The notes under the pieces were generated by a model, which worked only from the letters and a program-made list of their open reading frames with translations, had not been told where the DNA came from and made no database searches. Shown here one piece after another: positions 20,829-28,026 of a stretch of 31,287 bases of DNA (position 1 is its first letter; every line of letters begins with the position of its first letter). The DNA comes from Planctomycetaceae bacterium (lineage in GTDB: Bacteria > Planctomycetota > Phycisphaerae > SM23-33), in contig JAJFVE010000057.1 in NCBI GenBank assembly GCA_021371965.1, forward strand, positions 1-31,287. Reading direction: 5' to 3'. A program made the position numbers and the translations under genes.

Positions 20829-22853
20829 ATGGCCTCAGGATTGCTCTTACTGGTTGCGGCGGTGCTGACCGCGGCGCCGGCTCCCGCTTCGCCGGCCTCG
20901 ATGCCCGCCTCCGCGCCGCAGCGGGCGCTGACGACGGCGCCCGCTGAAGACGACGGCGTCGCCGGCGCTATCGCCAAGGCGCCCAACGCCAACGCCGCCG
21001 GCGCCGCCTATATGGCCGCACGCAATCTCGACCGCAGCAGTCCCAAGATCCCCCACGCCTACGTGCAGCGCCTGCTGGAGATGGGCAAACCGCAACTGGC
21101 CGCCACGGCGGCGGCCGATCTTGTCGAACTCGACCCCAAGGATGCCCTCGGTCAGGGCGTGATCGGATACCTCGCCGCGTCCAAGGGTAATATCTCCAAG
21201 GCCCTTCCGGCGTTCGTCAAGGCCGCGCGGTCTGACCCGGACAACGCGGGGATCGCCTACGATATGGGCATGCTGGCGATCTGGATGATCCGGGCAGGCG
21301 ACAATACCGTTGCGCCTTCCGATCAGCAGGCGTTCATGGACGCCCTCAAGCTGGTGCAGAACAAGCGCGGGTTCTACGACGGACAGTTGTACTGCAAGAA
21401 GGCCTTCGACCAATGCCAGGAGGCCGCCATCGAGCAGCGGCAGCGCCTCCCGCAGCTCAAGACCGCCCTGGCGGCGGCGATGGCGGCCGGGCCAGAGCTG
21501 GACCTGCAACTCCGCACGCTCAACGACCGTGCGGCCGCCGCCGACAAGGCGTATCGCCAGATGCAGGTCGACAAGGCGCGGTTCGCGGCCGACAGCAAGA
21601 GCCCCAACGCGGCGAACAATGTGGCGGCGTGCGAAGCAGGCATGCGCCACGCCCAGGAGGAGGCGCGGATCGTCAAGCAGACGCGTCCGGCAGTCGAGCG
21701 GGCCGTTGCCCAGCGCAACGCCCGAATCCTCCAGTGCAAGAAGGACGTGGATCGCGCCGAGAAGATCATTCAACAGGCAGCCAGGGCGGTCCCTTCGCTG
21801 ACGTTCCGCCCGCCGGCCGTCAAGGGCATGGTCGTGACCGAGACCGTCATGCCCGGCAGCGACAATGCCCCGCCCGTCGAGGCGAAGCTGATCGACGCCA
21901 TCCGCGCCGCCGGCACCGTCACCGCCGCCGGCGAGGCCTACGCCAACGCCCGCACCGCCAACGCCCGCGACCCGCAAGTCTACCGCGCGTACATCCGCCG
22001 CCTGCTGGAACTGGGCCAGCCGCGCCTGTGCACGCTGGCGGCGCAGGACCTGACGCGCCTCCAAAGCGAGGATCCGCTTGCCTGCGGCGTGCTGGCGTAC
22101 GCCCTCGGCGGCGAAGGCAAAACCCTTGAGGCCGCATCGCTGCTGGCCCGAGCGATCAAGAGCGACGCCGACAACGCCGGGATCATCTACAATCTGGGCA
22201 TGCTCTCGGTGTGGCAGAGCCGCACCAGCGACAAGAGCTTCGCCCCGGAGTTCATCGCCGAACTCCAAACGGCCATTGCCGCCGCACGCAGCAAGAGTGC
22301 CTTCGCCGCCGGCGCCGCGGCCGCCAAGTCCGCTTTCGACAAGCGCGACGCCGCCCCGCGCAAGGCCGCCCCCAGCGCGGCCCAGCCGCTCACCGAGCAG
22401 CAGAAGGCGTATTACCAGGCGCAATACCTCGAGGCTCAGAAAGGCGTGGACCGCTATCGCAACGACAAATCGGCCGGGGGCGCCGCGCAGTACCGGGCCT
22501 TCGAGCTGCGACGCCAGGCGGCCTTGACGGAACTGCGCAGCGTCCAACAGACGCAGAGCGGCGATATCAAGCCCGACCCGTCCCTGCCCTGGCAACCCCC
22601 GGCTGTGCCCAAGGCCGCGACCGACAGTGCCCCGCCGTCCGCGCCGGCGCGGGCTGCCGCACCGGCGGCCGAAGCCAAACCCAATCGCGCCTTGGGCAGC
22701 AATCCCGAAACGCAGCTCAAAATGGCCAAGATGCTCCTGGCCAACGACCAGAAGGCCCGCGCCGTCCCTATCCTCCAGGATATCGTCGCCAACCACGGCG
22801 ACAGCGACCAAGCCAAAGAAGCACGAGAGCTGCTGGCCAAGATGGGGCTCTAG
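20829..22853 (+). CDS. Secreted repeat protein with two copies of the same module
   Basis: A protein of 674 residues with a signal peptide (MASGLLLLVAAVLTAAPAPA). It carries the module of the preceding protein twice: about 45-165 (AAYMAARNLDRSSPKIPHAYVQRLLEMGKP and IAYDMGMLAIW) and about 355-470 (EAYANARTANARDPQVYRAYIRRLLELGQP and IIYNLGMLSVW). Coiled coils follow each copy. The proline motif occurs near 336 (PSLTFRPPAVKG) and near 580 (DPSLPWQPPAV). It ends with a TPR-like LKMAKMLLANDQKARAVPILQDI segment that parallels the end of its neighbour. The C-terminal stop overlaps the stop of the convergent GH38 gene in the sequence CTAG. Function unknown; I infer an extracytoplasmic scaffold. Confidence 0.7.
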   Translation: MASGLLLLVAAVLTAAPAPASPASMPASAPQRALTTAPAEDDGVAGAIAKAPNANAAGAAYMAARNLDRSSPKIPHAYVQRLLEMGKPQLAATAAADLVELDPKDALGQGVIGYLAASKGNISKALPAFVKAARSDPDNAGIAYDMGMLAIWMIRAGDNTVAPSDQQAFMDALKLVQNKRGFYDGQLYCKKAFDQCQEAAIEQRQRLPQLKTALAAAMAAGPELDLQLRTLNDRAAAADKAYRQMQVDKARFAADSKSPNAANNVAACEAGMRHAQEEARIVKQTRPAVERAVAQRNARILQCKKDVDRAEKIIQQAARAVPSLTFRPPAVKGMVVTETVMPGSDNAPPVEAKLIDAIRAAGTVTAAGEAYANARTANARDPQVYRAYIRRLLELGQPRLCTLAAQDLTRLQSEDPLACGVLAYALGGEGKTLEAASLLARAIKSDADNAGIIYNLGMLSVWQSRTSDKSFAPEFIAELQTAIAAARSKSAFAAGAAAAKSAFDKRDAAPRKAAPSAAQPLTEQQKAYYQAQYLEAQKGVDRYRNDKSAGGAAQYRAFELRRQAALTELRSVQQTQSGDIKPDPSLPWQPPAVPKAATDSAPPSAPARAAAPAAEAKPNRALGSNPETQLKMAKMLLANDQKARAVPILQDIVANHGDSDQAKEARELLAKMGL

Positions 22854-25396
22854 GGCCGCCCGTCAGGCAGATCGTCGGGAATCCCGGGGGTTTCCACAAT
22901 TCTTCCTGCCTGCGCCTCTTCCATCAGACCCGCCGGCGACAAGGTCCTGCTCTTGACGTTCAGCCGCAGCGTCTGAATTTCAAACGGCGTCAGCGAAACG
23001 GCTTGGGCGATCCCCAGGCCCGGCAGATGCAGCGTCGTGCGGCGCGGCTGGCCGGTTGGCTCGAACAGGCGGATGATGTAGTCCTCGCCGCTTTGGGCTT
23101 TCTTGAAAGCGGTCATCAGCACGGCGGAGTCGTCAATCATCGCCAGCGGCGCGGGCGCCGCTCCGCCGCCGGAAGGAAAGAACGACAGCACGAATGGCTG
23201 CTCGTTTCGCGCGAGGGCTTCGCTGTTGACCGCCGCCATGCGGGCCGTCGCCTCGCCGGCGTTGATCCAGATGCGAAAGAGCCGCTGCCCCTGATCGATG
23301 CGCGGCGTGAACCGGTCGTCCGGGGTCAGGGGACGGTCGGCGATCGGATGCGCCGAATACGCCGGCGAACGCAGCAGGGACAGGCGTATCTCGCCGTCGC
23401 AAAAATCGCTGCCGTAAATGCCTTCGTTGATCACGCTGACGGCGCGGCCGCTGGCGGCGCAAACGGCGGCCGTCCATTTCTGGGCCACAACTTCTTTGTG
23501 ATCGCCCGGCAGTTCAGCCGTGCCGTACGCCACCTGGCCGACGTAACGCGACTGGCCCAGCGTCGTCGGCAGGGCGAGCTTGAGCATGGCCGTCTTTTCA
23601 TTCCAAAGCACGCGCGTCTCGACCTCGATCTCGGCGCCGATCTTCGGCAGCTTGTAACGCTGGCAGATGAACGAGTGCCCATACGACAGTACGGCCTCGA
23701 TCACGGTTCGCACCGGTCCGTCCTCGATGACCCGCACCGACGGCAGCGTCTTTCCCCGCACGCCGGAGAACGCTGTGCCCGCCTCGGGGCTCATCAGCTC
23801 GAACCGTCCGGCGAGGTCGGCAAAGCTCTGCTTGCCCGCGACGATCCACGGATCGTCGGTGTCCTTCATTACCAGCGGTGCAATTGCGCCCGGGGCGAGA
23901 TAATCCACTCCATCGACGCGGTAGCGGTCCATCAGACCCGTGCGGGCATTGATGACGACTTCCAATCGGTCGCTGCGGAACGTAAAGGCGCCACCTTCTT
24001 CGGTCAAAGCGGGTTTGGGTTTTCCGCCGGGCAGAGTCTCCAGCGTGCAGTCGAAGCGGTTGACCTGGAGCGGCCGCAATTCCGCGTAGAACGCGACGCG
24101 TTTGCGCCAGTCGAGGCTGAGGTTGGAGTCTTCCTTCTCGACCTGGCAGGGCAGTGCCCGTCCGTCCTGGTGAACCGTTGGGTTGGTGAACGATCCGGTC
24201 CAGTCCTGGTCGGCAAGCATGAACTCGCATTCAAAGACGCCCTTCACCGGCCAGGGGTGCGGGTTGTATGCGAGAATCGGGATCTGCCCCTGCGGGGCGG
24301 CGTCCTGCCCGCGGCATAGGGCGAAGAACGCCCGCGCCTCGAGGCGCGAGAGAATCTCCAGACCGTGGTCCATCAGCCGCAGCGCCGCCTGCTCCACCGG
24401 CTCGATGGACGAGCCGGGCAGAATGTCGTGGAACTCGGCCGTCAGCAAATCCTCCGTTGCCTGGCGCAGGTCCGCGGCCGGATATTCAAACAACGCAGCC
24501 AGCGCGGCGTGCGAAAGCATCTTCTCCGCTGCGAACAGTGCGTTCTCCAGGCGGCGGTGCTTCTGCTTGATTTGTACCTGCGAGGTGTAGCACCCGACGG
24601 CCCAGGCATTGAGATCGCCCTCGTGCCGCGGCAGCGACGCGCCGGCCGACTTGAGCTCCGCGAAATACGCCTCGCTCGTCGAGTGGCGAATGCCCGCCTG
24701 CGGCAGTTCCGCCGCCAGGGCGTTGAGTTGCTCGATGTCCGCACGCGAAGGCCCGCCGCCGTGGTTGCCCACGCCCCAGAGTACCAGGCCGATGTCCTTG
24801 TCCGGCCTCGCGGCGATGTAGTCCCGCACCTTCTTTGCCGCCTGCCCGCGCGCGGCGAGATAGTGCCCCCACGCGCGGTGGCCGGTCAGTGTCGAACCGT
24901 CATAGCCGACCCAGGTGAAGTCGTCGCCCGGCAGCGGGCAGTCGTTCTTGTCCGGGCGGCAGAAGATGTACGAGTCGAAACCGCACTTGGCCAGAATCTG
25001 CACCAGCCCCCGCGTGTGGCCGAAGGGGTCGAAGTTGATCGCCGTCGTCGGCGCTGCGCCGAAGCGGCTGGTGAAGTATTCCCGCCCGGCCAGGATCTGC
25101 CGCACGAACGATTCGCCGCTGGGCATGTTGCAGTCGGGCTGCAGGTGCCAGCCGCCCATGATGTGCCACCGCCCGCTCTTGACGAGCCCCTGAATGCGCG
25201 CGAACAGCGCCGGCTCGTACTCCTCGACCCACTTATAGAGGATGGCCTCGTTGTGGTTGAACACGAGCGTGCCGTACTGATCGCACAAATCCGCCGCCGT
25301 GCGGAAGGTCGAGATTGCCTCGGCGGCGCCTTCCTGCCACTGCCAAAGCCACACGGGGTCCAGGTGCGCGTTGCAGATCAGATGAACGGATTTCAT
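22850..25396 (-). CDS. Glycoside hydrolase family 38 alpha-mannosidase
   Basis: A protein of 848 residues with no obvious signal peptide, so it may be cytoplasmic. The N-terminal catalytic domain starts with HLICNAHLDPVWLW, where His11 and Asp13 are the zinc ligands, followed by GGWHLQPDCNMPSGES and NFDPFGHTRGL, whose Asp123 is the expected nucleophile. A linker and beta-rich domains follow (about 270-840), as usual in retaining GH38 enzymes. It cleaves alpha-mannosides such as N-glycan or mannan fragments. The stop overlaps that of the preceding convergent gene by 4 bases. Confidence 0.92.
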   Translation of the reverse strand: MKSVHLICNAHLDPVWLWQWQEGAAEAISTFRTAADLCDQYGTLVFNHNEAILYKWVEEYEPALFARIQGLVKSGRWHIMGGWHLQPDCNMPSGESFVRQILAGREYFTSRFGAAPTTAINFDPFGHTRGLVQILAKCGFDSYIFCRPDKNDCPLPGDDFTWVGYDGSTLTGHRAWGHYLAARGQAAKKVRDYIAARPDKDIGLVLWGVGNHGGGPSRADIEQLNALAAELPQAGIRHSTSEAYFAELKSAGASLPRHEGDLNAWAVGCYTSQVQIKQKHRRLENALFAAEKMLSHAALAALFEYPAADLRQATEDLLTAEFHDILPGSSIEPVEQAALRLMDHGLEILSRLEARAFFALCRGQDAAPQGQIPILAYNPHPWPVKGVFECEFMLADQDWTGSFTNPTVHQDGRALPCQVEKEDSNLSLDWRKRVAFYAELRPLQVNRFDCTLETLPGGKPKPALTEEGGAFTFRSDRLEVVINARTGLMDRYRVDGVDYLAPGAIAPLVMKDTDDPWIVAGKQSFADLAGRFELMSPEAGTAFSGVRGKTLPSVRVIEDGPVRTVIEAVLSYGHSFICQRYKLPKIGAEIEVETRVLWNEKTAMLKLALPTTLGQSRYVGQVAYGTAELPGDHKEVVAQKWTAAVCAASGRAVSVINEGIYGSDFCDGEIRLSLLRSPAYSAHPIADRPLTPDDRFTPRIDQGQRLFRIWINAGEATARMAAVNSEALARNEQPFVLSFFPSGGGAAPAPLAMIDDSAVLMTAFKKAQSGEDYIIRLFEPTGQPRRTTLHLPGLGIAQAVSLTPFEIQTLRLNVKSRTLSPAGLMEEAQAGRIVETPGIPDDLPDGRP

Positions 25397-25432
25397 GGCC
25401 GGATGTTACCGTGCGATTGGGGGATTTGGTAG

Positions 25433-25460
25433 CCGCTGAGGTCGCTGAGGACGCTGAGGA
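25433..25460. repeat. CGCTGAGG-type dispersed short repeat
   Basis: CCGCTGAGG, TCGCTGAGG and ACGCTGAGG occur in tandem. This tract is a common intergenic sequence in planctomycetes (from memory). It lies in the 171-bp gap between the GH38 and LysE genes, which otherwise shows nothing. Confidence 0.4.
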
Positions 25461-25567
25461 AGATGAGATGAGAGAGCGGGGAGTTCTTCGTCCTCGTCCT
25501 TCCACCTTCGCCGGCGGCTCGGCGTGGCAATTGTCCGTTTTGCTTTTGGTTCTTCAGGATGGGTACA

Positions 25568-26203
25568 ATGCCTCGTATGTGGGACTTCTGGTCTTTCCTG
25601 GGCAGCGCGATCGTGATCTCCCTGTCAGGGGTGATGGCCCCCGGCGCGATCACGGCTGCCACTATTGCCGCCGGCGCTCGCAACCGCCACGCCGGGTCGC
25701 TCATCGCCCTGGGGCACGGCGTGGTCGAGTTCCCCCTGATGGTCCTGATCGTGCTGGGGGCCAGCCACTTTCTTCAGGGCCGCGGCGCGCAGATCGGCAT
25801 CGGCCTCGTCGGTGGGGCGGTGCTGGTGTTCACTGCTATCATGACGCTGCTGGGCCTGCGCGGCGGCAGCGAGCCCGCGCCTCACACGCAGCGGTGGGGG
25901 CCTCTGGTGACGGGCATCGTGCTCTCGGCCGCAAATCCGTACTTTCTCGTTTGGTGGGCCACAGTCGGGCTGGCGCTGACGACGCGGGCGATGGGGCTGG
26001 GCGTCTGGGCCTTCGCCATCTTCGCAGTCGTTCACTGGGCGCTGGACCTGATCTGGCTTGAGGCGTTGTCGATGGGTTCATCCCACGGCGCGCGCCTGCT
26101 GGGCCCGCGGGCGCAGAAGGCCGTGCTGGTGCTCTGCTCGGCCGCGATGCTGTTCTTCGCCGCCACGTTCATCCGTGACGGCGTTGTGCGGTTGTGTGGT
26201 TAG
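25568..26203 (+). CDS. LysE-family amino acid exporter
   Basis: A membrane protein of 211 residues with about six hydrophobic segments, typical of the LysE/RhtB family, which exports amino acids or related small molecules across the inner membrane. The GVMAPGAITAATIAAGARNRHAGSL region near residue 20 is the family's conserved first-loop segment (usually xPGPxxxxxxxxG), and AANPYFLVWWATVG near 125 is the second signature. The substrate cannot be predicted. I prefer the ATG at 25568 because AGGA lies 8 bases upstream; an ATG at 25559 overlaps that ribosome site. The stop TAG is part of the dispersed R1 repeat that follows. Confidence 0.85.
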   Translation: MPRMWDFWSFLGSAIVISLSGVMAPGAITAATIAAGARNRHAGSLIALGHGVVEFPLMVLIVLGASHFLQGRGAQIGIGLVGGAVLVFTAIMTLLGLRGGSEPAPHTQRWGPLVTGIVLSAANPYFLVWWATVGLALTTRAMGLGVWAFAIFAVVHWALDLIWLEALSMGSSHGARLLGPRAQKAVLVLCSAAMLFFAATFIRDGVVRLCG

Positions 26204-26252
26204 CGGCGGATTCTTGTCAGGCCGAAGCCTTGACGAAAGTTGATGCTCCGCG
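26200..26252 (-). repeat. Dispersed intergenic repeat R1, copy 3
   Basis: Its reverse complement matches copy 1: CGCGGAGCATC, then a CTTTCGTCAAGGCTTCGGC-type core, and CCGCCGCTAA at the end. It starts at the TTAG containing the LysE stop codon. The remainder of 26253-26406 shows nothing I can name. Confidence 0.6.
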
Positions 26253-26406
26253 GGTCTTTCAGTGCAATGAGGATGCCCGCGCCCGAACAACCCGTCGAGC
26301 AAGTCGAAGATGCCTTAGGGGCTCGATCGCTAACAAAACAAGTCTCTGAAGATCCTGATCATCTTAATCTCTTCAATCCCCTAATCCCGCACTCCCCGTT
26401 CGCCCG

Positions 26407-27039
26407 CTACTTCGTCAGCGCCGGGAACACGTGCTGGATCGCACTGAAGCAGAACTTCACGCCGATGGCGACGATGAAGATTTCCATGACGCGGCCGACG
26501 GCCAGGGACACCAGCGGGCCCATCAGACGGTAGAGCACGTTGGCGTAGTTGAGGATGAGGATCACGAATACGAAGGCGGCCAGGCAGGCGATGACGGCGA
26601 ACAGCGGCCCGTGTCGCGAGACGATGAGCATGACGTTGACGATCGTGCCCGGGCCCACCAGCAGCGGCGAGGCGATCGGCGAGATCGCCAAGCCGATCTG
26701 GTCGACGGCTTTGACATCCTGCGAGGCGGTCCGCTGGCGCTGCTGCGTGCCCTGAACGATATAGCGGATGCCGATGACCACGAGCATCAGCCCGCCGCCG
26801 AAGGTCAGCTCGTCAATGCTGATCTGGAAAACCGTCGTTAGCAGGAAATGTCCCGATAACGCCATCACCAGGATGATCGCAAGGGCAGCCACGCCCGCCA
26901 GGCGCAGTAGCTTGCGCCGGTCAGAGTCCGACACGTCGGCCGTCAGCGAAATGAACACCGGTAGCCCGCCAACCGGATTGACGATGGCAAAGATGCTCAC
27001 CGCCGCCTCGCCGAATGCACGAAGGGTGTCCATATCCAT
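26407..27039 (-). CDS. MarC-family integral membrane protein
   Basis: A protein of 210 residues with about six hydrophobic segments. MarC/UPF0056 hallmarks are present: FAIVNPVGGLPVFISLT near residue 25, GIRYIVQG in the middle, and SPIASPLLVGPGTIVNVML near 125. Family members were once linked to multiple antibiotic resistance, but the role is not established. GGGAG lies six bases ahead of the ATG at 27039. A small membrane protein gene ends 15 bases upstream on the same strand, so they may be cotranscribed. Confidence 0.85.
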   Translation of the reverse strand: MDMDTLRAFGEAAVSIFAIVNPVGGLPVFISLTADVSDSDRRKLLRLAGVAALAIILVMALSGHFLLTTVFQISIDELTFGGGLMLVVIGIRYIVQGTQQRQRTASQDVKAVDQIGLAISPIASPLLVGPGTIVNVMLIVSRHGPLFAVIACLAAFVFVILILNYANVLYRLMGPLVSLAVGRVMEIFIVAIGVKFCFSAIQHVFPALTK

Positions 27040-27053
27040 GACCGTCTCCCAGA

Positions 27054-27356
27054 TCAGCGGATCATATCCTTAATCCACTGCGCGAGAACCATGATTCCGA
27101 TCGTCAAGAAGGAAGAGAATAACTGAATCATTGCGTACAGGATCCACATTCGGGACTGCTCGCGACGAAGGATCGCCAGACCCCAGCGCGCCAGGCACAG
27201 CAGCAAGATGGCCGAGAACAACCAAAGGGAATAGATGCTGTCCGGGTGGAGAGACGGCAGAAGAACAGAACCGATAATGAGTCCGCCAGCCAAGGTTAAC
27301 AACATCGTCTGACGCGGCCACAGGCAGCGGATCATTGGCAGGGGATGGGTGTTCAT
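27054..27356 (-). CDS. Small membrane protein, paralogous to the extension of threonine synthase
   Basis: A protein of 100 residues with three hydrophobic segments. I do not recognise a family. Its region MIRCLWPRQTMLL to the C-terminus aligns with the C-terminal extension of the threonine synthase gene at 28027; the clearest shared stretch is RWGLAILRREQSRMWI versus RWGMAVGRREQSRRWI. AAGAGG lies 8 bases upstream of ATG 27356. The next Met (residue 8, just before IRCLWP) is an alternative start. A cluster of REP-like palindromes begins right above the ribosome site. Confidence 0.55.
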   Translation of the reverse strand: MNTHPLPMIRCLWPRQTMLLTLAGGLIIGSVLLPSLHPDSIYSLWLFSAILLLCLARWGLAILRREQSRMWILYAMIQLFSSFLTIGIMVLAQWIKDMIR

Positions 27357-27368
27357 CGGTTCGCACCT

Positions 27369-27462
27369 CTTCGCCGGCGCAGCCGGCGATTGGAAATAGC
27401 CTCGGGCGTAGCCCGTGGAAAGGATGAATCAGATTCACAGAGCCCCCGCAGGGGGCGATTGA
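27369..27462. repeat. REP-like palindrome cluster, left flank of the transposase
   Basis: Three hairpins occur in order: CGCCGGC-GCA-GCCGGCG (27372-27388), CGGGC-GTA-GCCCG (27403-27415) and GCCCCC-GCA-GGGGGC (27442-27456). The same three types occur in reverse order and orientation to the right of the transposase (27931-28025), so the flanks are inverted copies. Confidence 0.75.
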
Positions 27463-27464
27463 CC

Positions 27465-27920
27465 TCAATCGAATACATACCTTGGATCATAATCGACCTT
27501 GTGGCGGCGCAATAATTCGACGAATTCCTCCTCGAACGTGCGCGTGTGATGATGCCGTTCCTGGTCGAGGATATAGGCCTTCACCTTTTCCTCATTGGAG
27601 GAACTGACGCCAAAGGAACCATAGCCAGCCTGCCAGGCAAATAGTCGTTCTGCCGGATAGGTTTCGTGAATCCATCTGCTCGATAGACTCTTCCATTTGC
27701 GAAGGGCGTCGGCGATGGCGATGTCTGTCCGGATGGAAAGCAATCCGTGGATGTGATTGTCGGTTCCGCCGACAGCCATCGCGCAGCCGAATTCCTGTCG
27801 TGCGATCCCGCAGAGGTATTCGTACAGGCGCGTGCGCCAGTCTGGCCGGATGAGCGGGCGGCGCTGCTTGGTGCTGAAGATGACGTGAAGGACATGATGC
27901 GAAAATGTGTGTCCGGCCAT
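27465..27920 (-). CDS. IS200-like Y1 transposase (RAYT-type)
   Basis: A protein of 151 residues of the Y1 HUH nuclease family that includes IS200/IS605 TnpA and REP-associated tyrosine transposases. HVIFSTKQRRPLI is the opening strand of the fold. DNHIHGLL provides the His56-x-His58 metal-binding pair and Tyr116 in KVKAYILDQERHH is the catalytic tyrosine. All key residues are present, so it may be active. Both flanks carry inverted clusters of REP-like palindromes beginning directly beyond the stop and just ahead of the start. The unit sits between two paralogous genes. ATG 27920 is preceded by AAGGGG. Confidence 0.85.
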   Translation of the reverse strand: MAGHTFSHHVLHVIFSTKQRRPLIRPDWRTRLYEYLCGIARQEFGCAMAVGGTDNHIHGLLSIRTDIAIADALRKWKSLSSRWIHETYPAERLFAWQAGYGSFGVSSSNEEKVKAYILDQERHHHTRTFEEEFVELLRRHKVDYDPRYVFD

Positions 27921-27930
27921 TTGTGCCCCT

Positions 27931-28025
27931 TCAATCGCCCCCTGCGGGGGCTCTGTTCCCGTTTTGGTTCGGCTCCACGGGCTTGCGCCCGAGGCTATTC
28001 CCAGTCGCCCGCTGCGCGGGCGAAC
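27931..28025. repeat. REP-like palindrome cluster, right flank of the transposase
   Basis: GCCCCC-TGC-GGGGGC (27937-27951), CGGGC-TTGC-GCCCG (27978-27991) and CGCCCGC-TGC-GCGGGCG (28006-28022) mirror the left cluster. The last hairpin ends right next to the stop codon of the threonine synthase gene (28027). Confidence 0.75.
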
Positions 28026-28026
28026 C

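Larger units (their letters stand above)
27369..28025. mobile_element. REP-transposase-REP unit (REPtron-like)
   Basis: The minus-strand Y1 transposase is bracketed by two roughly 95-bp inverted palindrome clusters. Such units are known as REPtrons in other bacteria. The right cluster begins 10 bases ahead of the transposase start, while the left one ends within 3 bases of its stop. I infer that the transposase and its flanking palindromes spread together. Confidence 0.7.

Noticed and set aside
20847..22811. A 654-codon frame antisense to the second repeat protein
   Set aside because: Same reasoning: the plus strand product has a signal peptide, repeats and a ribosome site, the antisense product has none.
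27369..28025. CRISPR array
   Set aside because: The short palindromes differ from one another and occur in inverted clusters, with no uniform repeat-spacer pattern and no cas genes.
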